NCBI RefSeq assembly: GCF_009708075.1
Contig: NZ_WMBT01000009.1
Location: forward strand, 62,001 to 126,000
DNA from: Paracoccus lichenicola
Lineage (GTDB): Bacteria > Pseudomonadota > Alphaproteobacteria > Rhodobacterales > Rhodobacteraceae
Length of the DNA stretch: 64,000 nucleotides
Direction of reading: 5' to 3'
Shown: piece after piece, positions 32,069-42,047 of the stretch
Layout: every line of letters starts with the position of its first letter
Position numbering within the stretch: position 1 is the first letter of the stretch
The notes under the pieces: model-generated
What the model saw: the letters and a program-made list of their open reading frames with translations, nothing else
Told to the model about the DNA's origin: nothing
Databases searched by the model: none
Position numbers and translations under genes: made by a program

Positions 32069-32874
32069 TGCGGCTGCCAGCGGCTTTCATAGAACTGCCG
32101 GTGCTTGTCGGACATCGCGGCGGTGTCCATCAGCAGAAACACGTCGGTGGTGTTGAAGGCGCGGTCGATGAACGCCCCCTCACCCACCATCCCGCCAAGG
32201 CGCAGGTAAGCCTTGATCAGCGCGGGCATGGCGACCAGCGCCGCGCGCCGGTCCAGCCGGTCGGCGGGGATCAGGTCCATGCGGTGAAAGCCGGGCGGCA
32301 GGGCCTTGGGCCGCAGGCCGGCGGGCGCCAGATGGTGATGGTGCAGCCAACTGAGCGATTGCGCCAGCACCGCGGTATCGGTGCCATGAAAGCTTGCCAC
32401 CCCGAACAGGATCTCGATCCCGTGGTCCAGCACGTAATCGGCCAGCGCGTTCCACATCAGGAACATGCCCGACCCGCCACGGACGGCCGGATCGACGCAG
32501 GACCGGCCCAGTTCCAGCACCGGGCGGCCGCATTGGCGCAAGGGTGCCAGATCGTATTCGGCATCGCAGTAAAAGCGGCCAAACCGCGCCGCGCGGTCGC
32601 CCGGCAGCAGGCGATAGACGCCGACCACATGATCCAGATCCCGGGCCGAGCGGCGGTTGTCGATCAGGCACAGGTGATCGACCACAGGGTCGAATTCGTC
32701 GCATTCCAGCCGCCGGCGGTGATCGACCAGAGGACCGTCGCCGCCCAGTTCCTCGACAAAGACGCGATAGCGCAGGCGCTGCGCGGCCAGCAGATCCCCT
32801 TCCGACACGGCCAGGCGGATGTCGAAGACGGACGGATCGGATTTCATGCGGGCAGCAAGGGCGGTCATGGTCAT
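32065..32874 (-). CDS. olsB: L-ornithine N-alpha-acyltransferase OlsB
   Basis: First step of ornithine-lipid synthesis: transfers a 3-hydroxyacyl group from ACP to ornithine. The 269-residue GNAT-like protein shows AAQRLRYRVFVEELG, DEFDPVVDHLCLID, a YRLLPG block, ELGRSCVDPAVRGG and PALIKAYLRLGG, all OlsB signatures. ATG at 32874 has AGAGG five bases upstream; a second ATG two codons later is also possible. Ornithine lipids replace phospholipids under phosphate limitation in many Rhodobacteraceae. Confidence 0.93.
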   Translation of the reverse strand: MTMTALAARMKSDPSVFDIRLAVSEGDLLAAQRLRYRVFVEELGGDGPLVDHRRRLECDEFDPVVDHLCLIDNRRSARDLDHVVGVYRLLPGDRAARFGRFYCDAEYDLAPLRQCGRPVLELGRSCVDPAVRGGSGMFLMWNALADYVLDHGIEILFGVASFHGTDTAVLAQSLSWLHHHHLAPAGLRPKALPPGFHRMDLIPADRLDRRAALVAMPALIKAYLRLGGMVGEGAFIDRAFNTTDVFLLMDTAAMSDKHRQFYESRWQPQ

Positions 32875-32978
32875 CGCATCCTCTCTAGGCGGCAGGCACC
32901 GGCATTGCAACAGCAACGACCGCGAGTCACGGCTTGCGCGGAACAATCAAAGGTTGCAATCGTGGGGGACGAGCCGCC

Positions 32979-33158
32979 TCAGCCTCCCTGTGACCAGACG
33001 ATATCCAGTGACACCCGTTTTCCGTCGATGACCTGCTTTCCCGCCTCGGAAAAATTCACGGTGATGCGATCGCCGATGCGCGATTGCACCTGCCCCTCGC
33101 CCCATTCGGGCGCGCCGGGGTGGCGGACGATCATTCCGGGTTCCAGGATCTCGTTCAC
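32979..33158 (-). CDS. DUF3553 family protein (59 aa)
   Basis: Small beta-rich protein with MIVRHPGAPEWGEGQVQSRIGDRITVNF, a CarD/SH3-like pattern that ends GKRVSLDIVWS. The start is GTG at 33158 behind GAGGGGG; the 18 upstream codons fall in the chpT start region and do not fit. It is divergent from chpT with a 38-base shared gap. The SH3-like fold suggests a role in binding RNA polymerase or nucleic acid, but this is not shown. Confidence 0.8.
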   Translation of the reverse strand: MNEILEPGMIVRHPGAPEWGEGQVQSRIGDRITVNFSEAGKQVIDGKRVSLDIVWSQGG

Positions 33159-33196
33159 GGCGGCCCCCTCGTGTCTCAATTGAAAGGTAACGTTCC

Positions 33197-33820
33197 ATGG
33201 TCCCGGATACAACGCACATCACGTCGGGCGAGCTGTCGCAGCTTCTGGCGTCGCGGCTGTGCCACGACATCGTCTCGCCCCTGGGGGCCATCGGCAACGG
33301 GGTCGAGCTGCTGGAGATGTCGTCCGACTTTCCCGGCATCGCGGCCTGCCCGGAACTGAAGCTGATCGCGGAAAGCGTGGCGGCGGCGCGCGCCCGCATC
33401 CAGGTTTTCCGGGTAGCCTTCGGGCAGGTGCAAGGCGATCAGCGCATCTCTCGCAACGGGCTGGCACAGCTGCTTGACGGGTTCTCCGCGCAGGGCCGGA
33501 TGCAGATCCGACTTGATGCCCAAGGGGATTTCGCGCGGACCGAGATGCGGATGGTGATGCTGGCCATGATGTGCCTGGAAAGCGCGATCCCCTGGGGCGG
33601 CACGGTCACGGTCCTGCACGGCCCCGCCGGCTGGCGCCTGGTGGCCGAGGCCGAGCGGACCCGGCAGGACGCGGCCCTGTGGGCCTGGCTGGGGGGCGAT
33701 GCGCCGCGCAACCCCCTGCCCTCGGAAGTCCACTTTCCCCTGCTGGCCGAGGCCCTGGCGCGTGCAGGCTGCCGCGCCCGGTGGGAGGTCGATGCGCAAG
33801 GGGCCGAGATCGCCTTCTGA
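33197..33820 (+). CDS. chpT: Histidine phosphotransferase ChpT
   Basis: Relays phosphate from the CckA hybrid kinase to CtrA (and CpdR). The 207-residue protein has a DHp-like N-terminal helix pair with phospho-acceptor His23 in LASRLCHDIVSPLGAIGNG, and a degenerate ATPase-like C-terminal domain that lacks ATP-binding boxes, as in Caulobacter ChpT. AAAGG lies upstream of the ATG. Its target regulator ctrA is 13 kb away in the same window; cckA is not present. Confidence 0.94.
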   Translation: MVPDTTHITSGELSQLLASRLCHDIVSPLGAIGNGVELLEMSSDFPGIAACPELKLIAESVAAARARIQVFRVAFGQVQGDQRISRNGLAQLLDGFSAQGRMQIRLDAQGDFARTEMRMVMLAMMCLESAIPWGGTVTVLHGPAGWRLVAEAERTRQDAALWAWLGGDAPRNPLPSEVHFPLLAEALARAGCRARWEVDAQGAEIAF

Positions 33821-33835
33821 CCCGGCCCTGCGGCA

Positions 33836-35095
33836 TCACGCCCGGATCGTGCCGTCGCCCGTCACCAGATACTTGAAGCTGGTCAGCTGCTCGGCCCCCA
33901 CGGGGCCGCGCGCGTGCAGCTTGCCGGTGGCGATGCCGATTTCCGCGCCCATGCCGAACTCGCCCCCATCGGCGAACTGGGTCGAGGCGTTGCGCATCAG
34001 GATCGCGCTGTCCAGCCCCGCGAAGAACCGCTGCGCGGTCGCGTCGTTTTCCGTCAGGATCGCTTCGGTGTGCTGGCTGCCATGGCGGCGGATATGGGCG
34101 ATGGCCCCGTCCACGCCATCGACCAGCTTGACCGCGATGATCATGTCCAGGAACTCGCGCCCGAAATCGTCAGGCTCGGCCATGACGGTGCCGGGGATTT
34201 TCGCCAGATCGCCATCCGCCCGGACCTCGACGCCTGCCTCCAGCAGGGCCTGGATCAGGGCGGGACCGCCGCGATAGGCACGGTCGATCAGCAGGCATTC
34301 CGCCGCGCCGCAGATGCCGGTGCGCCGCGTCTTGGCATTCAGGACCACGCGCCGCGCCTTGTCGGGATCGGCGTCGCCATCGACATAAACGTGGCAGATC
34401 CCCTCAAGATGCGCAAAGACCGGCACGCGAGCCTCCTGCTGCACCAGCCCCACCAAGCCCTTGCCGCCGCGCGGGATGATCACGTCGATCAGCCCCTGGG
34501 CTTGCAGCATCGCGGTCACGGCGGCGCGGTCGCGGGTGGGAACCAGCTGGATCGCGGCCTCGGGCAGGCCCGCCTGGCGCAGCCCCTGGACCATGCAGGC
34601 GTGGATCGCCTGGCTGGAATGCAGGCTTTCCGACCCGCCGCGCAGGATCACGGCATTGCCGGACTTCAGCGCTAGGGCGCCCGCATCGGCGGTCACGTTC
34701 GGGCGGCTTTCATAGATCACGCCGATCACGCCGATGGGGGTGCGGACGCGCTGGATGTGCAGCCCGTTCGGACGGTCCCATTCGGCAACGACCTCGCCCA
34801 CCGGATCGGGCTGTTCGGCCACCGCGCGCATCCCGTCCTCGATCCCGCGCAGGCGGTCCGCGTCCAGCCGCAGCCGGTCCAGCATCGAATCGGCCAGCCC
34901 CTTGTCACGCCCGAACTGCATGTCCTTGTCGTTCGCTTCCAGGATCCCGGCCTGATTGCGGCGCAGGGCCTCGGCCGCGCCGATCAGGGCCGCGCGCTTC
35001 TGTTCCGCCGTGGCCTGCGCCAGGTCCACCGCAGCAGCCCGTGCCGCCTCGCCCATGGTGGCGATCAGCGCCGTTGCATCGTCATGATCGGTCAT
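33836..35095 (-). CDS. proA: Glutamate-5-semialdehyde dehydrogenase ProA
   Basis: Reduces glutamyl-5-phosphate in proline synthesis. 419 residues with the ALDH fold, [29 protein letters not shown], and catalytic Cys in [15 protein letters not shown]-terminal SSRF-like region reads [22 protein letters not shown] at 35095 selected over an upstream in-frame codon. proB is usually next to proA but is absent here; the upstream neighbours are a repeat and two tRNA-Asp genes. Convergent with chpT (15-base gap). Confidence 0.96.
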   Translation of the reverse strand: MTDHDDATALIATMGEAARAAAVDLAQATAEQKRAALIGAAEALRRNQAGILEANDKDMQFGRDKGLADSMLDRLRLDADRLRGIEDGMRAVAEQPDPVGEVVAEWDRPNGLHIQRVRTPIGVIGVIYESRPNVTADAGALALKSGNAVILRGGSESLHSSQAIHACMVQGLRQAGLPEAAIQLVPTRDRAAVTAMLQAQGLIDVIIPRGGKGLVGLVQQEARVPVFAHLEGICHVYVDGDADPDKARRVVLNAKTRRTGICGAAECLLIDRAYRGGPALIQALLEAGVEVRADGDLAKIPGTVMAEPDDFGREFLDMIIAVKLVDGVDGAIAHIRRHGSQHTEAILTENDATAQRFFAGLDSAILMRNASTQFADGGEFGMGAEIGIATGKLHARGPVGAEQLTSFKYLVTGDGTIRA

Positions 35096-35167
35096 CGCAC
35101 TCACCCCGCCTTTGCGCGACCAGATGGCCCATCCTGGTCCAGGCTTCAACCCGCCCCTTCATCTTCG

Positions 35168-35211
35168 CAAAAATATCCCGGGGGAGTCCGAAGGACGGGG
35201 GCAGCGCCCCC
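35168..35211. repeat. AAATATCC-GGGGG intergenic repeat, copy 2
   Basis: AAAAATATCCCGGGGGAGTCC followed by a small GTCC-GAA-GGAC stem (35186-35196) and GGGGGC-AGC-GCCCCC (35197-35211). Nearly identical to copy 1. Lies between the tRNA-Asp genes and proA, all on the minus strand, so it could end the tRNA transcript. Confidence 0.75.
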
Positions 35212-35242
35212 AGCGACGCTTCGATCAGGGAAGGGGAATGAA

Positions 35243-35319
35243 TGGCGCGGTTGACGGGGCTCGAACCCGCGACCCCCGGCGTGACAGGCCGGTACTCTAA
35301 CCAACTGAGCTACAACCGC
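35243..35319 (-). tRNA. tRNA-Asp (GTC), copy 2 of tandem pair
   Basis: 77 nt cloverleaf read on the minus strand: 5' GCGGTTG pairs with CAACCGC near the 3' end, D-loop AGCTCAGTTGGTTAGAGT, anticodon GTC in CTGTCAC, T-loop GGTTCGAGCC, and an encoded CCA. It is identical in sequence to the copy at 35346. It lies downstream of that copy, so the two probably share one precursor. Confidence 0.96.
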
Positions 35320-35345
35320 GCTATATCATGGGCGACTGGTGTGTG

Positions 35346-35422
35346 TGGCGCGGTTGACGGGGCTCGAACCCGCGACCCCCGGCGTGACAGGCCGGTACTC
35401 TAACCAACTGAGCTACAACCGC
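35346..35422 (-). tRNA. tRNA-Asp (GTC), copy 1 of tandem pair
   Basis: Same 77-nt cloverleaf with GTC anticodon and encoded CCA. The 26-base spacer to the other copy differs from the flanks, so the duplication is confined to the tRNA itself. The likely queuosine-glutamylating enzyme for this tRNA, GluQ-RS, is encoded at 12614. Confidence 0.96.
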
Positions 35423-35489
35423 ACACTCACCACCCCGATCGCATCGCCCGCCGGGGTGAGGGGCGGTTTACGCAGACCGATCGCCCCCG

Positions 35490-36617
35490 TCAAGGGCGTG
35501 TCGGAAAAAATCGGCGGGGGCCGCGCGGATGGCTGATGCGCCCGCCGCAGCAGGGCGCGGGAACGCCGGTCGTCGTCGGTCCCGAGGTCGGCAGACCCCG
35601 CATGACCCGCGCGGCCAGCCATCCGAAGGCCTGGGCTTCCAGCATGTCGCCGTCCAGTCCCGCGGCCTCGACCGGCTGCACCGCGCAGGGCAAGACCTGT
35701 GCCAGCCGCCCCATAATCGCCGGGTTGCGCCGCCCGCCGCCGCAGACCAGCACGGCGGCAGGGACGGACGGCAACCAGCGCAAGCCCGCCGCGACCGCGC
35801 CTGCCAGGGCCGCAACCAGGGTGGCGGCGGCATCGGCATCGGGCAAGGGTTCCACGGCGGCGGCCAGACCCCTGAACTGGTCGCGGTCCAGCGACTTGGG
35901 CGGCGGGCGGTCGAACCACGGGTGGCGCAGGAAGTCGGCGACGATGGCCTCATCCGCCCGGCCCGCCACCGCCAGCGCGCCGTCCTGATCGTGGCTGCGC
36001 CGCAGCCTGCGCCGCATCAGGTCGTTGAGGGGGGCGTTGGCCGGGCCGGTGTCGAAGGCCAGGCAGGCGCCCGGGGCCTCGGGGGCAGGCGCGGTCGGAT
36101 CGACCCAGGTGATGTTGCCCACCCCGCCCAGGTTCAGGAAGGCCACCGGCTGCGGCGGCAGCTTGCCCTGCCCCACGGCCCACCCGGCGCAGGCCCAGTG
36201 GAAGAATGGCGCCAAGGGCGCGCCCTCGCCGCCCTGCCGCACGTCCTCGCGGCGGAAATCCCAGACCACGGGCCGATCCGTGGCCCGCGCCAAAGCCGCG
36301 CCAGCGCCCGCCTGATGCGTGCCCCTGCCCTGCGGATCATGCGCCAGCGTCTGACCGTGATAGCCGATCAGGTCTGCCTCGGGGAAATCGGCGGCCATCG
36401 CGGCATGGCTTGCGACCGAGATCGTCGCGGCGTCCTCTACCCCCGCTTCGCCTGGCCAGCGGCCAAGCGCCCCATGCAGCACGGCGGCTTCGTTGTCGCT
36501 GTAACCGCGGAACCCGCTGCGCCCGAAGCCGCCGATCCGCACCCCGTCGGTCTCGATCACCGCCGCGTCCACCCCGTCCATCGAGGTGCCCGACATCATT
36601 CCCAGAACCCGGATCAT
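35490..36617 (-). CDS. anmK: Anhydro-N-acetylmuramic acid kinase AnmK
   Basis: Phosphorylates anhydro-MurNAc released from peptidoglycan turnover, giving MurNAc-6-P for recycling. 375 residues; ATP/sugar-binding [13 protein letters not shown] at the start, [38 protein letters not shown] with the catalytic Asp, and [12 protein letters not shown]. Divergent from tyrS, an arrangement conserved in many alphaproteobacteria. The last ~25 residues (after MRGLP) look non-conserved. Confidence 0.95.
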   Translation of the reverse strand: MIRVLGMMSGTSMDGVDAAVIETDGVRIGGFGRSGFRGYSDNEAAVLHGALGRWPGEAGVEDAATISVASHAAMAADFPEADLIGYHGQTLAHDPQGRGTHQAGAGAALARATDRPVVWDFRREDVRQGGEGAPLAPFFHWACAGWAVGQGKLPPQPVAFLNLGGVGNITWVDPTAPAPEAPGACLAFDTGPANAPLNDLMRRRLRRSHDQDGALAVAGRADEAIVADFLRHPWFDRPPPKSLDRDQFRGLAAAVEPLPDADAAATLVAALAGAVAAGLRWLPSVPAAVLVCGGGRRNPAIMGRLAQVLPCAVQPVEAAGLDGDMLEAQAFGWLAARVMRGLPTSGPTTTGVPAPCCGGRISHPRGPRRFFPTRP

Positions 36618-36676
36618 CGCGCTTTTCCTTCCCTGCCGCAGCCGGTATATCCGCGCCGACCAGAAGGAAAAAGCCG

Positions 36677-37921
36677 ATGACCCACAGCCCCAAGTCCGAT
36701 TTCCTGCGCGTGATGACCGAACGCGGCTATGTCGCCGACTGCACGGACTTCGCGGCGCTGGACGGGGCGCTGCTGGACGGCCCGGTCACGGCCTATATCG
36801 GCTATGACGCGACGGCGGCGTCGCTGCATGTCGGTCATCTGCTGAACATCATGATGCTGCGCTGGTTCCAGAAGACCGGCAACCGGCCCATCACGCTGAT
36901 GGGCGGCGGCACGACCAAGGTGGGCGACCCCTCCTTCCGGTCCGAGGAACGGCCCCTGCTGGATCAGGCCGCGATCCAGTCCAACATCGACGGGATGGCC
37001 CAGGTCTTCGCGCGCTACCTGTCCTATGGGGACGACGCGGCCCTGATGCTGAACAACGCCGAATGGCTGGACGGGCTGAACTATCTGGAGTTCCTGCGCG
37101 ACATTGGGCGGCATTTCAGCGTGAACCGGATGCTGTCCTTCGAGTCGGTGAAATCCCGGCTGGACCGCGAGCAATCGCTGTCCTTCCTGGAATTCAACTA
37201 CATGATCCTGCAGGCCTATGACTTCCTGGAACTGCACCGCCGTTATGGCTGCCGGTTGCAGATGGGCGGGTCGGACCAGTGGGGCAACATCGTCAACGGC
37301 ATCGACCTGACGCGGCGGGTGGACGACGCGGTGATCTGGGGGCTGACCTCGCCCCTGCTGACGACCAGCGACGGGCGCAAGATGGGCAAGTCTGCGGGCG
37401 GGGCGGTCTGGCTGAACGGGGCGATGCTGTCGCCCTATGACTTCTGGCAGTTCTGGCGCAACACCACCGATGCGGATGTGGGGCGTTTCCTGAAGCTGTA
37501 CACCGAACTGCCGGTCGAGGAATGCGACCGCCTGGGCGCCCTGCAGGGGTCCGAGATCAACGAGGCCAAGGTCCGCCTGGCGAACGAAGTCACCACCCTG
37601 CTGCACGGCGCCGAGGCCGCCGCCAGGGCCGAGGCCACCGCGCGCGAGGTCTTCGAGCAAGGCGGCGCGGGCGGCGATCTGGAGGTCGCGACCGTCAGCG
37701 CCGAGGCGCTGTCGGGCGGGCTGACCGTGGCGCAACTGCTGGTCCAGACCGGGATCACCGCGTCGGGGAAAGAGGCCAAGCGCCTGATCGCCGAAGGCGG
37801 GCTGCGGCTGAACAACGAGGCGGTGTCGGACCCGCAGATGGCGGTGGATGCCGCGCTGATCGGGGACGGGCTGAAGGTGTCTGTAGGCAAGAAGAAGCAC
37901 CGGATGGTGACCGTCGGCTGA
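36677..37921 (+). CDS. tyrS: Tyrosyl-tRNA synthetase TyrS
   Basis: Class I synthetase charging tRNA-Tyr, 414 residues. HIGH motif appears as LHVGHL, KMSKS as RKMGKSAGG, with the tyrosine pocket [10 protein letters not shown] and [13 protein letters not shown]-terminal S4 RNA-binding domain ([21 protein letters not shown]) is present. The AGAAGGAAAAAG site sets the start; the open frame upstream is antisense to anmK. Confidence 0.97.
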   Translation: MTHSPKSDFLRVMTERGYVADCTDFAALDGALLDGPVTAYIGYDATAASLHVGHLLNIMMLRWFQKTGNRPITLMGGGTTKVGDPSFRSEERPLLDQAAIQSNIDGMAQVFARYLSYGDDAALMLNNAEWLDGLNYLEFLRDIGRHFSVNRMLSFESVKSRLDREQSLSFLEFNYMILQAYDFLELHRRYGCRLQMGGSDQWGNIVNGIDLTRRVDDAVIWGLTSPLLTTSDGRKMGKSAGGAVWLNGAMLSPYDFWQFWRNTTDADVGRFLKLYTELPVEECDRLGALQGSEINEAKVRLANEVTTLLHGAEAAARAEATAREVFEQGGAGGDLEVATVSAEALSGGLTVAQLLVQTGITASGKEAKRLIAEGGLRLNNEAVSDPQMAVDAALIGDGLKVSVGKKKHRMVTVG

Positions 37922-38040
37922 TGCACCCGCTGCATGGCAGCATTGCAGGGGCGATTCCGCAACGTCGCCCCGCTGGACACCCCGGCATACCGGCCCTATC
38001 TGTCGTTGCGGGAGGACTACTCCGACCGGAAGACAGGACA

Positions 38041-38181
38041 ATGGCACAGAACACCGCACAACCCCTCAGCCTCAGCGCCCGCAAGTTGCAGGCCCAGGCT
38101 GATGCCGTGCTGGATCAGATGTTTGGCTACTTCACCCGCGAAGAAGCCCCGCGCGAGGCCGAAACCCGCCGCGCCGCCTGA
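38041..38181 (+). CDS. 46-residue hypothetical protein
   Basis: ATG preceded by AGACAGGACA, coding MAQNTAQPLSLSARKLQAQA..., a soluble helical peptide (DAVLDQMFGYFTREE) rich in Ala, Gln and Glu with no signal or membrane segment. It lies 119 bases after tyrS and is closed 27 bases later by a terminator. Too short for family recognition; reality is supported by ribosome site, codon use and the terminator. Confidence 0.6.
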   Translation: MAQNTAQPLSLSARKLQAQADAVLDQMFGYFTREEAPREAETRRAA

Positions 38182-38208
38182 TCGCGACAGACCAGCACAG
38201 GATTTTCC

Positions 38209-38229
38209 GGGGGCGTTCGCGCCCCCTTT
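38209..38229 (+). terminator. Intrinsic terminator after the 46-residue ORF
   Basis: 7-bp GGGGGCG/CGCCCCC stem (38209-38215, 38220-38226) closed by a TTCG tetraloop and followed by TTT. Confidence 0.72.
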
Positions 38230-38242
38230 GCATGTCCGGACC

Positions 38243-39232
38243 TCAGCGCGCCACCGCCCGGGGATAACCGTTCGCCCGCAACCGCGTCAGTGCCGCCACC
38301 AGGGCCTGCCGATCCGCGAATGGCCCGGCCAGGATGGCTTTCGCGGCCTTGTCCTGCGAACGCTCGTGCCGCTGGGCGGTGCGGTATCCCATCCCGGACA
38401 AACGCCGCAGGGCGGCAAGGGCATTGGCCTCGTCGGCATAGATCCCGATCTGGACATAGCGTGCATGGGCGGGGATCATCTCGACTGATGCCGGGGCGGC
38501 GGTTTGCGCGGGTTCGGGGCGGCGGGCCACCACCGAGGCGGTCTTCGGAGGCTCGGTGCGCTGCGGACGAGACGCAGGCGGCTCAGCTTTCCGGGACAGC
38601 TTGGCGGGGCGTTCGGCGGGTGCCGGGACCGGAGCAGTCTGGGGCTGAACGGACGCGGTCTTAATCGCAGGTTCCAGCTCGGGCGCTATCATGCCGGGGC
38701 ACAGGCCCTGCGTGACATCCCCGCCGATGATCGGCGCGGCGTCTTCCGCCGGGCGATAGCCCAAGCGCGCGCAAAGCCCATCGGGCGCGCGGCCTGCCAG
38801 GGCGCTGCGGATGCGGCCGTCCAGTTCGACCTGCCGGGCCAGCGTCCTGTCCAGCTGCGCCTGCGCGGGATCGGGCGCGACATCCCCCAGCGGCGCCGCC
38901 GCCGGGTTCGCCAGCAGGTCGCCGGACCGCAATCCTTCCGCCAGAACCGCCGTCAGAACCTCCTCGGGCGAAGGGGGATCGGCAGGCGCCTCGACCATCT
39001 CGGCGGGTTGGCTGGGGGGAAAGCCGCAGATCGGCGCGCCCTGCTTGTCCAGCCGGGGTTTCCAGTCCTCACCTTCTCGGACAAAGACACAGCCCGTGCG
39101 GTCGATATATTGCGCGCCCGGGAAATCCCCGGGCGGGGGCGGTTCGGGCATGGCCCAGACCCGCCCCGGCAGCAAGAGCACCAGCACCATCCAACCCAAG
39201 ACCCGCATCCGCCACCCGCGATTCGACTTCAT
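38243..39232 (-). CDS. SPOR domain-containing secreted protein
   Basis: 329 residues with an N-terminal signal peptide (hydrophobic VLGWMVLVLLL followed by WAMPEP), a long Pro/Ala-rich linker, and a C-terminal SPOR domain (ARYVQIGIYADEANALAALRRL ... AGPFADRQALVAALTRLRANGYP) that binds glycan strands stripped of stem peptides, usually at the division septum. Four Cys in the middle region (RTGCVF, PICGFP, GLCARLGY, GLCPGM) may form disulfides. An alternative start eight codons in is possible. Convergent with the 46-residue ORF. Confidence 0.85.
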   Translation of the reverse strand: MKSNRGWRMRVLGWMVLVLLLPGRVWAMPEPPPPGDFPGAQYIDRTGCVFVREGEDWKPRLDKQGAPICGFPPSQPAEMVEAPADPPSPEEVLTAVLAEGLRSGDLLANPAAAPLGDVAPDPAQAQLDRTLARQVELDGRIRSALAGRAPDGLCARLGYRPAEDAAPIIGGDVTQGLCPGMIAPELEPAIKTASVQPQTAPVPAPAERPAKLSRKAEPPASRPQRTEPPKTASVVARRPEPAQTAAPASVEMIPAHARYVQIGIYADEANALAALRRLSGMGYRTAQRHERSQDKAAKAILAGPFADRQALVAALTRLRANGYPRAVAR

Positions 39233-39274
39233 GCCCCAGCAATAGGGGCAAAGGCTGAACCCGCGGTTAACGGG

Positions 39275-39907
39275 CTATTTCGTCCCGAACATCCGGTCGC
39301 CCGCATCGCCCAGACCCGGCACGATATAGCCGTGATCGTCCAGCCGTTCGTCCAGCGCCGCCGTGAAGATCGGCACGTCGGGATGGGCCTGGCGCATCCG
39401 TTCCACCCCTTCGGGCGCAGCCAGCAGGCACAGGAAGCGCAGGTTGGTGGCCCCGCGCGCCTTGAGCATGTCGATGGCCGCGACGGACGAATTGCCGGTC
39501 GCCAGCATGGGATCGACGACGATGGTCAGGCGCGCGTCCAACTCCTTGGGAACCTTGCAGTAATATTCCACAGGTTGCAGCGTTTCGGGATCGCGGTACA
39601 GGCCCACGAAGCCCACGCGGGCGCCGGGGATCATCTCCAGGATGCCGTCCAGCAGCCCGTTCCCGGCGCGCAGGATCGAGATCAGCGCAAGCTTCTTTCC
39701 TTCCAGCGTGGGCGCGTCCATCTCGCACAGGGGGGTCTCGATGCGGGTAGTGGTCAGTTCCAGTTCGCGCGTGACCTCGTAGGCCAGCAGCAGGCTGATC
39801 TCTCGCAGCAGGCGGCGGAAACCGGCCGTGGACACGTCCTTCTGGCGCATGATCGTCAGCTTGTGCTGGACAAGCGGGTGGTCGATGACGGTCAGGTGCT
39901 GGCTCAC
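39275..39907 (-). CDS. upp: Uracil phosphoribosyltransferase
   Basis: Salvages uracil to UMP with PRPP. 210 residues, PRPP loop [25 protein letters not shown] and the uracil-binding C-terminus [16 protein letters not shown]. Last gene of a five-gene nucleoside salvage operon; its ATG overlaps the add stop as ATGA. Confidence 0.97.
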   Translation of the reverse strand: MSQHLTVIDHPLVQHKLTIMRQKDVSTAGFRRLLREISLLLAYEVTRELELTTTRIETPLCEMDAPTLEGKKLALISILRAGNGLLDGILEMIPGARVGFVGLYRDPETLQPVEYYCKVPKELDARLTIVVDPMLATGNSSVAAIDMLKARGATNLRFLCLLAAPEGVERMRQAHPDVPIFTAALDERLDDHGYIVPGLGDAGDRMFGTK

Positions 39908-40863
39908 GGGAACTCCTTCAAAAGCCGGTCGCGGGTCGCGGGGTCGCAGAAGGCGGCATCAGCGGCCCAGCGGTTGATCTGCGCGAATTCCGTATCGCCC
40001 CAACCGAAGGCATCGGCAAGCCGGTCGTATTCGCGGCGCATCGTCGTGTGGAAGAACGGCGGATCGTCGGTGGAGACGGTGACGCGCACGCCCGCATCGG
40101 CCAGCCGCGCGATGGGATGGGCGGACCAGGACGGATAGACGCCAAGCGCGACGTTGGATCCGGGGCAGACCTCCAGCGTGACGCCCTTGTCCGCCAGGTC
40201 GCGGACCAGGGCCGGATCCTCGATGGCGCCGACGCCGTGGCCGATGCGGGTGCAGCCAAGCGCCAGGGCGTCGCGGATGCTGTCCGGGCCGGCCCATTCG
40301 CCCGCGTGGCAGGTCAGGCCCAGGCCGGCTTCGCGCGCGCAATCGAAGGACCAAGCGTAATCGGTGGCGCGCCCCACGGTTTCGGCCCCGCCCATGCCGA
40401 AGCCCGTGACCCAATCGCCCGCCGTTTCCGCCACGCAGATGGCGGTTTTCCGGGCGCGGTCGGGGCCGAAATGGCGAATGGCGGTCAGGATGGCGCGGCT
40501 GTCGATGCCCTGGGCGCGCGCCTTGCCCGCGACCTCGGTCATCGCGGCCAGATGGTCGCGCCAAGCGGGCAAGTCGCCGCCGCCGCAGAACTCGGGCGAG
40601 ACGAACAGCTCGGTATAGATCACGCCCTGTCCGGCAGACCGTTCCAGAACCTCGGCCAGCAGGCGGGCGTAATCCTGCGGGGTTTGCAGGACGCTGGTTG
40701 CGGCCTCGTAGCAGCGCAGGAAGCCGTCGAAGCCGTCATAGGCATAGTTGCCCTGCTCGTCGAAGACGCCGGTCAGGTCGGCGTGCTTTTCCGCCGCAAG
40801 GCCCCGGATGAAGGCGGGGGGCGCGGCGCCTTCCAGATGCAGGTGCAGCTCCAACGTCTTCAC
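39904..40863 (-). CDS. add: Adenosine deaminase
   Basis: Converts adenosine or deoxyadenosine to inosine forms. 319 residues with zinc ligands in [20 protein letters not shown] (catalytic Glu region), [11 protein letters not shown], and STDDPPFF (Asp pair). Start is GTG at 40863, whose GTGA overlaps the deoB stop; the longer open frame upstream is deoB in another phase. Could also be an adenine-type family member, but the spacing fits adenosine deaminase. Position in the operon links purine and pyrimidine nucleoside breakdown. Confidence 0.93.
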   Translation of the reverse strand: MKTLELHLHLEGAAPPAFIRGLAAEKHADLTGVFDEQGNYAYDGFDGFLRCYEAATSVLQTPQDYARLLAEVLERSAGQGVIYTELFVSPEFCGGGDLPAWRDHLAAMTEVAGKARAQGIDSRAILTAIRHFGPDRARKTAICVAETAGDWVTGFGMGGAETVGRATDYAWSFDCAREAGLGLTCHAGEWAGPDSIRDALALGCTRIGHGVGAIEDPALVRDLADKGVTLEVCPGSNVALGVYPSWSAHPIARLADAGVRVTVSTDDPPFFHTTMRREYDRLADAFGWGDTEFAQINRWAADAAFCDPATRDRLLKEFP

Positions 40864-42047
40864 AGGAACGGCCTTCCATGATCGGGCGCAGGCAGGCCCA
40901 GATGCGCCAGGACCGAGGCGCCGATGTCGCTGAAGCCCACCAGACCCACCTGCCGCGCGCCGACGCCGTGCCCCAGGACCGGCACCCGCTCGCGCGTGTG
41001 GTCGGTGCCGTGCCAACTGGGGTCGTTGCCGTGATCGGCGGTGAAGATCGCCAGATCGCCGGGGTGCAGGGTCGCCAGGAACCGGCCCGCCACCCCGTCG
41101 AACCATTCCAGTTGCGCGGCATAGCCCGGAATATCGCGGCGGTGGCCGAAATTCGTGTCGAATTCGACGAAATTGGCGAAAGTCAGGCTGCCGGGTTCGG
41201 CCTGCGTCCCCAGGCGGATCAGGTGATCCGCCAGATCCGCGTCGGACTTGCCCTTGTGCAGATGGGTGATGCCGCGATGGCTGAAGATGTCGCCGATCTT
41301 GCCGATGGCATGGGTCACGCGGCCAGCGCCCTGGGCGATGTCCAGAATGGTGCGGCCCGGCGGCGCGATGGCGAAGTCGCGGCGGTTGCCGGTGCGGCGG
41401 AAGGTGCCGGGAGCCTCGCCTAGGAAAGGGCGCGCGATCACGCGGCCCACGCGCATCGCGTGCAGCGTGGGGGCCAGCGATTCGCACAGGCCGATCAGCC
41501 GGTCCAGGCCGAAGCGATCCTCGTGGGCGGCGATCTGCAAGACGCTGTCCACCGAAGTGTAGCAGATCGGCCAGCCGGTGCGCAGATGCTCGGCCCCGAA
41601 ATCCTCGATCACCTGGGTGCCCGAGGCGTGGCAGTTACCCAGGATGCCGTCCGTCCCCGCCAGTTCGCAAATACGCGCGGTGACTTCGGGCGGAAAGGCG
41701 GGAATGGTGTCGGGAAAACAATGCCAGTCCCAGGGCACCGGAACGCCCGCGATTTCCCAATGGCCCGAGGGCGTGTCCTTGCCGCGGGAGATCTCGGTCG
41801 CTGCGCCCCAAAGCCCTTGCGGCGGCACCATCAGCCCGGGCGCGTCCTGCCCTGACGCCAACCGCACCGCCGCGCCCAGGCCAAGCCGCGCGAGGTTCGG
41901 CATGTGCAGCGCCCGCGCCTGCGCGATATGGGCGACGGTGTTGGCGCCGGTATCGGGCAGATCGCCGTTGAAGAACCCGTCCGCATCGGGCGCGCCGCCG
42001 ATGCCCACGCTGTCCATCACGATCAGGAAGACGCGCCGGTCCGTCAC
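40860..42047 (-). CDS. deoB: Phosphopentomutase DeoB
   Basis: Interconverts (deoxy)ribose-1- and -5-phosphate, feeding nucleoside sugars into central metabolism. 395 residues; metal-site blocks VIMDSVGIGGAPDADGF near the start, and FTADHGNDPSWHGTDHTRERVPVL near the end, typical of the alkaline-phosphatase superfamily. Overlaps deoA upstream and add downstream by 4 bases each. Confidence 0.96.
   Translation of the reverse strand: MTDRRVFLIVMDSVGIGGAPDADGFFNGDLPDTGANTVAHIAQARALHMPNLARLGLGAAVRLASGQDAPGLMVPPQGLWGAATEISRGKDTPSGHWEIAGVPVPWDWHCFPDTIPAFPPEVTARICELAGTDGILGNCHASGTQVIEDFGAEHLRTGWPICYTSVDSVLQIAAHEDRFGLDRLIGLCESLAPTLHAMRVGRVIARPFLGEAPGTFRRTGNRRDFAIAPPGRTILDIAQGAGRVTHAIGKIGDIFSHRGITHLHKGKSDADLADHLIRLGTQAEPGSLTFANFVEFDTNFGHRRDIPGYAAQLEWFDGVAGRFLATLHPGDLAIFTADHGNDPSWHGTDHTRERVPVLGHGVGARQVGLVGFSDIGASVLAHLGLPAPDHGRPFL

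Noticed and set aside
32978..33212. 77-codon start for the DUF3553 protein
   Set aside because: The extra N-terminal codons overlap the chpT start and promoter; the GTG with GAGGGGG fits the family length.
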